Source: Kiritimatiellia bacterium
GTDB lineage: Bacteria; Verrucomicrobiota; Kiritimatiellia; RFP12; UBA1067
DNA length: 8,806 nt
Reading direction: 5' to 3'
Assembly: GCA_017430155.1 (NCBI GenBank)
Contig: JAFRNO010000607.1
Span: 1-8,806, forward strand
Part shown: in pieces, positions 5,231-8,806 of the stretch
Position numbering within the stretch: the stretch's first letter is position 1
Layout: every line of letters begins with the position of its first letter
Program-made: the position numbers and the translations under genes
Notes under the pieces: model-generated
The model's input: only the letters and a program-made list of their open reading frames with translations
Database searches by the model: none
What the model was told of the DNA's origin: nothing

Positions 5231-7000
5231 ATGGACATGAAGGGAATGCTTTCCTGGTGCGTGCTCGCGTATGCGGCGCAGGCGCTGGCGGGCGGGGCCG
5301 TGCTGTCGCCCGTGGCGGACGCCGAGGTGGCGACGTGCGCGAACGGCGTGATCGTGTTTGACGACCGTCCGTACCAGATGACGCCTGCCGCCGCCGAGCG
5401 GCTGGCGGGCAAGACGTTCTTCCGGCGCACGATCGACGGCGGGTTCGCCGCCGAGGTCGTGAAGGGCGGCGAGCTGTTCGTGGTGACGCCCACCGAGAAG
5501 GCCGGCAAGTCCCTCTCGCAAGGGAAGACCCTCGCTGCGCTCGGGTTTGAGAAGCTGCCCGGCGAGCCGTTCCTGGCCTTCGGCGTGAACAAATGCGACA
5601 TCTCGGACGTCTGGTGCAAGGACATGCGTCCCGGCGAGAAGCTTGCGCTCGGCAAGTGGGCGCTCGTGTGCGGGTTCGACCCCGCCGGACAGCCCCAGCC
5701 CGACCCGGCGATGAAGGAGAAGGAGGATTGCATCCTCGCCTACCTGAAGGGGACGCCGAGTGAGATTGAGTCGCCGCGCGACATCCTGAAGAACAAGCCC
5801 GACTACGTCGTGTTCGTGCCGAAGCAGCCGCGCGCGAAGGAGAAGCGCGACCCCGCGAAGCCCGGCGACACGTACAACGACCACTTCCAGGTGATCTGCA
5901 ACCCGTCCAACCAGCACCTCTACGCCTTTTGGACGCAGGCCTCGCGAGAGGCGGACATCGATCAGCACATTGCGTTCTCGAAGAGCGTGGACAAGGGCGT
6001 CACCTGGACGCCCCCCGTCGTGCTCGCCGGCTCGCCCAACAAGAAGAACCCGGCCCTGCTCGCGAGCTGGCAGCAGCCGATGCTCGCGAAGAGCGGCCGC
6101 CTCTACTGCCTCTGGAACCAGCAGACCACGAGCCGCGGCCCGCACTGCGGCATGATGTTCGGCGCGTTCTCGGACGACGACGGCGAGACGTGGAGCGCCC
6201 CCAAGCTCGTGCCGTTCACGGAGCGCATGGACGCCGATCCCGCCGACGACCACATCCCGCCGAGCTGGTGCAACTGGCAGCGTCCGCTCCGCCTCGGCGA
6301 GAACGGCAAGTACTTCGTGGGCTGCTCGCGCCACGGCAAGGCGCCGTACGACGAGCGCCACGGCTGCAAGATCGAGTTCTGGCAGTTCGAGAACATCGAC
6401 GACAACCCGCCCGTGCAGGACATCCGCATCACGTACCTCTGCACGAACCGCCACGCGCTCTCGGCGAAGGACCTCGAGAACGCCGGCGGGTTCCGCGCGA
6501 GCGAGCCCGCGCTCGAGGAGGCCGCGCCGGTGAAGCTGCCGGACGGACGCCTCTTCGCGATCATGCGCTCGTCCCTCGGCTCGCCCGTGTGGGTACAGAG
6601 CCGCGACGGCGGCGCCACGTGGAGCGAACCGAAGATCCTGAGGGACGCCGAGGGGAAGCCGTACCTGCATCCGCGCTCGCCGTGTCCGATGTACGACTGG
6701 AAGGGCCCCGAGGCCGCGAGCGGGAAGTACTTCGCGCTCGTGCACCAGACGTTCGACTTCAACGACCCGAAGCGTAACGCCTACCAGCACCGCGGCCCGC
6801 TCTACCTCATCGCGGGCGAGTTCGACCCGAACGGAGAGCAGCCGGTGAAGTTCAAGGCGCCGAAGCTCTTCGCGCCGCGCAAGGGCGGCAACTCGTTCTA
6901 CACGAGCTACTGCATCCTCGACGGCAAGGGCGTCCTGTGGTACAACGACATGAAGTTCTACCTCTGCGGCCGCGTCGTCGGCCCGGAGTGGTTTGAATAG
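5231..7000 (+). CDS. Secreted sialidase-superfamily (Asp-box) protein
   Basis: The 589-residue protein starts with a signal peptide (about residues 1-20, MLSWCVLAYAAQALA). An N-terminal region of some 200 residues of unknown type follows, then a six-bladed-propeller-like part. Three perfect Asp boxes (S-x-D-x-G-x-T-W) lie at 252-259, 314-321 and 457-464. EPALEEAAPVKLPDGRLFAIMRS (split: E425, E429/E430, D438-G-R440, R446) resembles the Glu-to-DGR-to-Arg stretch of GH33 sialidases, which carries the base Glu and an Arg of the substrate-binding triad. No clear FRIP/RIP motif is seen, so it may be an exo-sialidase variant or a related glycosidase. SD GGAGAG at 5220-5225 is 5 bases before ATG 5231. 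It follows the transporter by 27 bases, suggesting cleavage outside and uptake inside. It ends VVGPEWFE, a tail repeated at 7976-8011. Confidence 0.8.
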   Translation: MDMKGMLSWCVLAYAAQALAGGAVLSPVADAEVATCANGVIVFDDRPYQMTPAAAERLAGKTFFRRTIDGGFAAEVVKGGELFVVTPTEKAGKSLSQGKTLAALGFEKLPGEPFLAFGVNKCDISDVWCKDMRPGEKLALGKWALVCGFDPAGQPQPDPAMKEKEDCILAYLKGTPSEIESPRDILKNKPDYVVFVPKQPRAKEKRDPAKPGDTYNDHFQVICNPSNQHLYAFWTQASREADIDQHIAFSKSVDKGVTWTPPVVLAGSPNKKNPALLASWQQPMLAKSGRLYCLWNQQTTSRGPHCGMMFGAFSDDDGETWSAPKLVPFTERMDADPADDHIPPSWCNWQRPLRLGENGKYFVGCSRHGKAPYDERHGCKIEFWQFENIDDNPPVQDIRITYLCTNRHALSAKDLENAGGFRASEPALEEAAPVKLPDGRLFAIMRSSLGSPVWVQSRDGGATWSEPKILRDAEGKPYLHPRSPCPMYDWKGPEAASGKYFALVHQTFDFNDPKRNAYQHRGPLYLIAGEFDPNGEQPVKFKAPKLFAPRKGGNSFYTSYCILDGKGVLWYNDMKFYLCGRVVGPEWFE

Positions 7001-7024
7001 CTTTTAGCTTCTACGGGTTTTAGC

Positions 7025-7051
7025 CGCAAAGAACGCAAAGGGCGCAAAGAG
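7025..7051 (+). repeat. Three tandem 9-base units CGCAAAGNN
   Basis: CGCAAAGAA (7025-7033), CGCAAAGGG (7034-7042) and CGCAAAGAG (7043-7051) follow each other without gaps, 24 bases after the sialidase-like stop. The copies differ only in the last two bases. They directly abut the REP-like units. Confidence 0.85.
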
Positions 7052-7057
7052 GCGGGG

Positions 7058-7081
7058 GCGGTCGCGCTTGTCGCGACCGGA
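7058..7081 (+). repeat. REP-like palindromic unit 1
   Basis: CGGTCGCG (7059-7066), loop CTTGT, CGCGACCG (7072-7079) forms a perfect 8-bp hairpin. All 24 bases of 7058-7081 recur exactly at 7098-7121, 40 bases on. No T-run follows, so it is not a standard terminator, though it could stabilise the 3' end of the upstream mRNA. Confidence 0.85.
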
Positions 7082-7097
7082 CGACTGTGCTGCGGGA

Positions 7098-7121
7098 GCG
7101 GTCGCGCTTGTCGCGACCGGA
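7098..7121 (+). repeat. REP-like palindromic unit 2, direct copy of unit 1
   Basis: This is an exact 24-base copy of 7058-7081 in the same orientation. Both are preceded by GCGGG(G/A)GC-type sequence, so the repeat unit extends a few bases to the left. It has the same 8-bp stem and CTTGT loop. Confidence 0.85.
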
Positions 7122-7125
7122 TGAA

Positions 7126-7154
7126 TGGGCCGCGACAAGCGCGGCCCCTCCCGC
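7126..7154 (-). repeat. REP-like palindromic unit 3, inverted
   Basis: GGGCCGCG (7127-7134), loop ACAAG, CGCGGCCC (7140-7147) is an 8-bp hairpin. Read on the minus strand it gives GCGGGAGGGGCCGCG then CTTGT, which lines up with units 1 and 2. Stem bases differ but in paired fashion (T-A to C-G, C-G to G-C). It ends just upstream of the promoter at 7169. Confidence 0.8.
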
Positions 7155-7168
7155 ACATGGGGTTTTTT

Positions 7169-7177
7169 TGGTATAAT
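7169..7177 (+). promoter_or_regulatory. Extended -10 promoter of the DUF3791 gene
   Basis: TGG-TATAAT places a perfect -10 hexamer at 7172-7177, preceded by a T-run (7163-7169). The predicted transcription start is near 7184, and AAAGGAA at 7187-7193 serves the TTG start at 7199. No convincing -35 is seen. Confidence 0.72.
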
Positions 7178-7198
7178 GTACGTGCCAAAGGAAAAACA

Positions 7199-7399
7199 TT
7201 GAGCAGACTTTCATTCAAATCCTTTTGTATAGAGTTCTATGCGCGTCACATCGGCTCCACGGGTGCCGATGTGTACAGGATGTTCTCGGAAAGCGGACTC
7301 CTGAAAACACTAGACGATGACTATGAAGACCTCCATGGACTCGGCTGGGAGGCATTGATGCCGATGTTCGACGAGTACCTTGGGAGGAATCCGAAATGA
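7199..7399 (+). CDS. DUF3791-family small protein
   Basis: The protein has 66 residues if translation starts at TTG 7199. That start is chosen because AAAGGAA (7187-7193) precedes it at a good distance and the promoter lies at 7169-7177; the longer open frame reaching back to 7121 would run through the promoter and the inverted REP-like unit. The sequence has the DUF3791 layout: an initial helix (SFKSFCIEFYARH), a G-x-x-(V/A)-(Y/F) helix (STGADVYRMFSESGLL), then DDDYEDLHGLGWEALMPMFDEYL, matching the family's YD-x-LH-x-x-G and final D/E-x-Y-L. DUF3791 genes usually sit next to DUF3990 genes in groups that resemble toxin-antitoxin modules; the biochemical role is not known to me. An ATGA overlap (7396-7399) couples it to the next gene. 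Third codon positions are less GC-rich than in the genes before 7000. Confidence 0.75.
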   Translation: MSRLSFKSFCIEFYARHIGSTGADVYRMFSESGLLKTLDDDYEDLHGLGWEALMPMFDEYLGRNPK

Positions 7400-7653
7400 T
7401 ACTGTATCATGGCAGCACGCTTGAAGTCTCTGTGCCGAAGATGAGTGAAGACCATACATTGATCCGCGCAACGTTGGTTCCGGCGATCGTGGCTTTCCTT
7501 GCTGTGCATTACCATGTGTCCGAGGGCGATGCCATGGAGATGTTCTATCGGTCGAAAACAGCCGAGGCGTTTGCCGATGACAGTCTCGGCCTTTACGGGC
7601 AGAGCGCGCTCCGCATCGCTGCTGACGTGATCCAGGAACGTGAAGGACTGTGA
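7396..7653 (+). pseudogene. DUF3990 N-terminus fused to a second DUF3791-like domain
   Basis: The 85-residue product begins MILYHGSTLEVSVPKM, which is the characteristic start of DUF3990 proteins (ILYHGS, then a strand ending in P-K/R). A full DUF3990 protein is much longer and would continue with an LDFG-GFY-type motif, absent here. From residue 17 the sequence changes to a helical segment with LVPAIVAFLAVHYHVSEGDA, MFYRSKTAEAF and LYGQSALRIAADVIQE. This resembles the second kind of DUF3791 protein, which has a YRS-x-T element followed by a G/C-x-S-x-x-x-(I/L) stretch. The simplest reading is an in-frame deletion joining the first codons of a DUF3990 gene to a downstream DUF3791 gene. It overlaps the upstream gene by 4 bases, so it is probably still translated, but without the DUF3990 body. 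The fusion could also be a functional small protein. Confidence 0.6.
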
Positions 7654-7837
7654 AGCGGCGCGGCCGCTGCCCGCAACGGCCGTGCGGGGCGCGACCTTTT
7701 CGGATATTGGTACGAAAATCGTTCCAATAGGTTGCGGCATTGGCCGGAATGTGGTACAAGACGCGGCAGAGCTCGATTTCGGCATAAAGGTCGTTCCTGC
7801 CTGGAAATGGCTTCTCCACGAGAATAACCCTCAGTGA
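7640..7837 (+). CDS. Uncharacterised 65-residue ORF (doubtful)
   Basis: A GTG at 7640 opens a 65-residue frame that overlaps the previous gene by 14 bases and ends in a TGA (7835-7837) overlapping a GTG at 7834. I recognise no family. It contains the protein-like stretch IGTKIVPIGCGIGR followed by NVVQDAAELDFGIKVVPAW. The minus strand is also open across the same bases, reading VEKPFPGRNDLYAEIEL then CRVLYHIPANAATYWNDF, which looks equally plausible, so the coding strand is uncertain. Ribosome-binding support is weak (AGGA 7634-7637, only 2 bases from the GTG). It may be a fragment of a larger gene or a repeat. Confidence 0.25.
   Translation: MKDCEAARPLPATAVRGATFSDIGTKIVPIGCGIGRNVVQDAAELDFGIKVVPAWKWLLHENNPQ
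7670..7688. repeat. GC-rich stem-loop
   Basis: CCCGCA (7670-7675) pairs with TGCGGG (7683-7688) around the loop ACGGCCG, 17 bases after the stop of the fusion gene. The following CCTTTT is too short to call a terminator with confidence. It is not clearly a member of the REP-like family at 7058-7147. Confidence 0.35.
7706..7728. repeat. Imperfect inverted repeat ATTGGTACG/CGTTCCAAT
   Basis: ATTGGTACG (7706-7714), spacer AAAAT, CGTTCCAAT (7720-7728) pair with a single T-T mismatch. This AT-rich palindrome in an otherwise GC-rich block could be an operator or a recombination site. No promoter is seen beside it. Confidence 0.4.
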
Positions 7838-8007
7838 ACCATTGGAAACGAAAGTGTGAGCAGATGACCTACGACACCATCAACGACGCGCGGACGATCG
7901 CGGACAATGGCGAGGGGACGCCCCCGACTGAGAACGGAACGCCGATGAACAGATCCATCGGCGACGAGCCGACCCTGCGGCCGCATCGTCGGTCCGGAGT
8001 GGTTTGA
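7834..8007 (+). pseudogene. Chimeric ORF: unknown N-terminal part reading into an out-of-frame sialidase-gene tail
   Basis: From GTG 7834 (or ATG 7864) the frame gives MNHWKRKCEQMTYDTINDAR, then TIADNGEGTPPTENGTPMN and RSIGDEPTL. Third positions from 7864 to about 7975 are overwhelmingly G or C, which supports a coding past in this frame. From about 7975 the DNA becomes a near-copy of the last codons of the sialidase-like gene, but in a different frame, and the ORF ends at a TGA (8005-8007) inside that copy. I recognise no family for the first part. The layout suggests two gene fragments joined at a deletion or recombination point. The GTGA overlap with the upstream ORF may be accidental. Confidence 0.35.
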
Positions 8008-8011
8008 GTGA
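7975..8011 (+). pseudogene. Second copy of the sialidase-like gene's 3' end
   Basis: Bases 7975-8009 match 6964-6998 at 32 of 35 positions. In the sialidase frame both read CGR(V/I)VGPEWFE and then a stop (TAG in one, TGA in the other). The three differences are all transitions: one is a V-to-I codon change and two are silent. A stop lies in frame at 7946-7948, so only the tail remains. Confidence 0.7.
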
Positions 8012-8097
8012 GGACAAGGGGGCAAAGAAGATACGCGTGCTGACGGTGGCGTAGGCGGTTGTCGCTTTTCTTCTTAAAAAAGTGGTATTTACCAGCG
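8012..8097. other. Spacer between the sialidase tail copy and the regulator promoter
   Basis: No gene is evident here. It contains a short palindrome GGTATTTACC (8084-8093) and a run of A residues (8076-8081). A weak promoter-like TTGTCG (8059-8064) has no convincing partner. Confidence 0.4.
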
Positions 8098-8121
8098 ACC
8101 ACGTACACCGTTGGGTGTGGT
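8098..8121. promoter_or_regulatory. Operator-like inverted repeat before the regulator gene
   Basis: ACACC (8105-8109), GTTG, GGTGT (8114-8118) is a perfect inverted repeat. An overlapping outer pair ACCAC (8098-8102) with GTGGT (8117-8121) adds symmetry. It touches the -10 at 8121-8126, the right place for autorepression by the GntR-type product. Confidence 0.5.
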
Positions 8122-8126
8122 ATACT
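8118..8126 (+). promoter_or_regulatory. Extended -10 promoter of the GntR-type regulator
   Basis: TGG-TATACT puts the hexamer at 8121-8126, identical to the transporter's element at 4160-4168. The predicted transcription start is near 8133, leaving a leader of about 30 bases before the ATG at 8163. No strong -35 is present. Confidence 0.65.
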
Positions 8127-8162
8127 TTTGACGCATCGAAGCCACAAGACGGTAAATGGGCG

Positions 8163-8806
8163 ATGGCGTCAAAAAGAAAATGTCTGATTGAAACGCTTAA
8201 AAGCGAGATCATAAGCGGCAAGTATGATTCCGCTAGGGTATTCCCTAGTGAACGTGCCCTGGCCTCGCGCTTTAAGTTGTCCAGACCTACGATACGCCAG
8301 GCTATGCAGGAACTGTGTGCGGCGGGTTTGGTCCATCGTCGGCAAGGACGCGGAACCTTCGTGACAAGGACTGGAAATTCGCGGAAAATCGGCTTGCTGT
8401 TGTCGGGCATGACGTATTCTGAGTATTTCCAGCCGATTGCAACGGCATTCATGCATATCGCCCTGGCGACCGGGTACGAACTACATTTCCATGCCGTGAA
8501 GTCCCAAGACCCGACGGAGAGGATCTGCGAGGTGCGCGACATCGCAAATGACTTCATTCGTAAACAAGTATCGGGAGTTCTCTATCATCCCCTAGACTAC
8601 GCATTTGACGAAGGAGCGGCGAATCGGCAGATACTGGCCGTGCTCAAGGGGGCGCGGATTCCGGTCGTTCTTTTTGACAGCGATGTAGAAGTGGCTCCCT
8701 GTCGGAGCGCCTACGACCTCGTCTCGATCGACAACGTACTTGCGGGCGAGACGGTCGGCCGGCATCTTTTGGAGCAAGGCGCGCGGAATATCCATTTTCT
8801 GCTGAA
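8163..8806 (+). CDS. GntR-type DNA-binding regulator with LacI-like sugar-sensor domain, 3' end outside window
   Basis: The frame is open from the ATG at 8163 to the window edge (214 codons). Residues 6-67 form a GntR winged helix-turn-helix: LKSEIISGKYDSA, FPSERALASRFKLSRPTIRQ, then GLVHRRQGRGTFV, all standard positions for the family. From about residue 72 (KIGLLLSGM) it changes to a periplasmic-binding-protein-like fold of the LacI type, with VSGVLYHPLD, IPVVLFDSD and the typical VSIDNVLAGETVGRHLLEQGARNIHFL. This GntR/LacI hybrid, as in AraR, usually represses sugar-use genes until a sugar binds. The start is placed just before the wHTH; the in-frame upstream GTG at 8115 overlaps the -10. 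Shine-Dalgarno support is weak. Codon use is less GC-biased than in the genes before 7000. Its targets may include the transporter or glycosidase genes here, but that is a guess. Confidence 0.9.
   Translation, partial: MASKRKCLIETLKSEIISGKYDSARVFPSERALASRFKLSRPTIRQAMQELCAAGLVHRRQGRGTFVTRTGNSRKIGLLLSGMTYSEYFQPIATAFMHIALATGYELHFHAVKSQDPTERICEVRDIANDFIRKQVSGVLYHPLDYAFDEGAANRQILAVLKGARIPVVLFDSDVEVAPCRSAYDLVSIDNVLAGETVGRHLLEQGARNIHFLL

Noticed and set aside
4073..6790. Very long open frame on the minus strand opposite the transporter and sialidase-like genes
   Set aside because: Same antisense effect of GC-rich codons. It is low in complexity, crosses the terminator and tRNA end, and has no family signature.
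7058..7121. Possible CRISPR array (two identical 24-base repeats 40 bases apart)
   Set aside because: There are only two direct copies, a 16-base spacer, a third copy that is inverted, and no cas genes. REP-like units explain it better.
7121..7198. N-terminal extension of the DUF3791 gene starting at ATG 7121
   Set aside because: It would translate the inverted REP-like unit and the promoter. TTG 7199 has a ribosome binding site and matches the domain start.

Overview
The window is a GC-rich stretch of a bacterial chromosome. Codon third positions are almost all G or C from base 1 to about 7000. Every convincing gene lies on the + strand. The mix of secreted glycan-degrading enzymes (GH28-like, GH92, sialidase-like), a secreted LA_2272-type repeat protein, DUF3791/DUF3990 genes and a GntR/LacI-type sugar regulator suggests a gut-associated member of the PVC group, most likely Kiritimatiellota or a near relative. 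That placement is inference from gene style, not from a marker gene.

Bases 1-3160 form a tight same-strand cluster. It holds the C-terminal end of a GH28-like beta-helix protein, a Phd/YefM antitoxin, a Doc-family protein and a secreted GH92 alpha-mannosidase, with gaps of 6, -4 and 24 bases. The Doc protein has the normal family length and fold-defining sequence, but its Fic active-site motif is almost wholly replaced, including the catalytic His. This is the most unusual gene in the window. The GH92 protein keeps the residues expected for an active alpha-1,2-mannosidase.

Bases 3160-4125 hold a separate unit: a good sigma70-type promoter, a secreted protein made of about ten 15-residue repeats, a tRNA-Arg(CCG) 26 bases after its stop codon, and a hairpin terminator. 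Bases 4160-7000 hold a sugar-transporter-like DMT/GRP permease, apparently read from a leaderless mRNA, followed 27 bases later by a secreted Asp-box sialidase-like protein. Together with the GH92 enzyme these suggest harvesting of host-type glycans (N-glycan or mucin mannose and perhaps sialic acid), with uptake of a released sugar.

Bases 7000-8160 are a scar-rich accessory stretch. It contains a 9-base tandem repeat, three palindromic REP-like units (two direct, one inverted, with compensatory stem changes), a DUF3791 gene, a gene that looks like the start of DUF3990 fused by deletion to a second DUF3791-like domain, an uncharacterised block open on both strands, and an ORF that runs into a second copy of the last codons of the sialidase-like gene. 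A fourth REP-like copy lies inside the signal-peptide codons of the GH92 gene. The window ends in a GntR-type regulator with a LacI-like sensor domain, cut off by the window edge and preceded by an operator-like inverted repeat. Base composition is more relaxed from about 7180 onwards, fitting a different history for that segment.

A short promoter element, TGGTATAMT, recurs before several of these genes.
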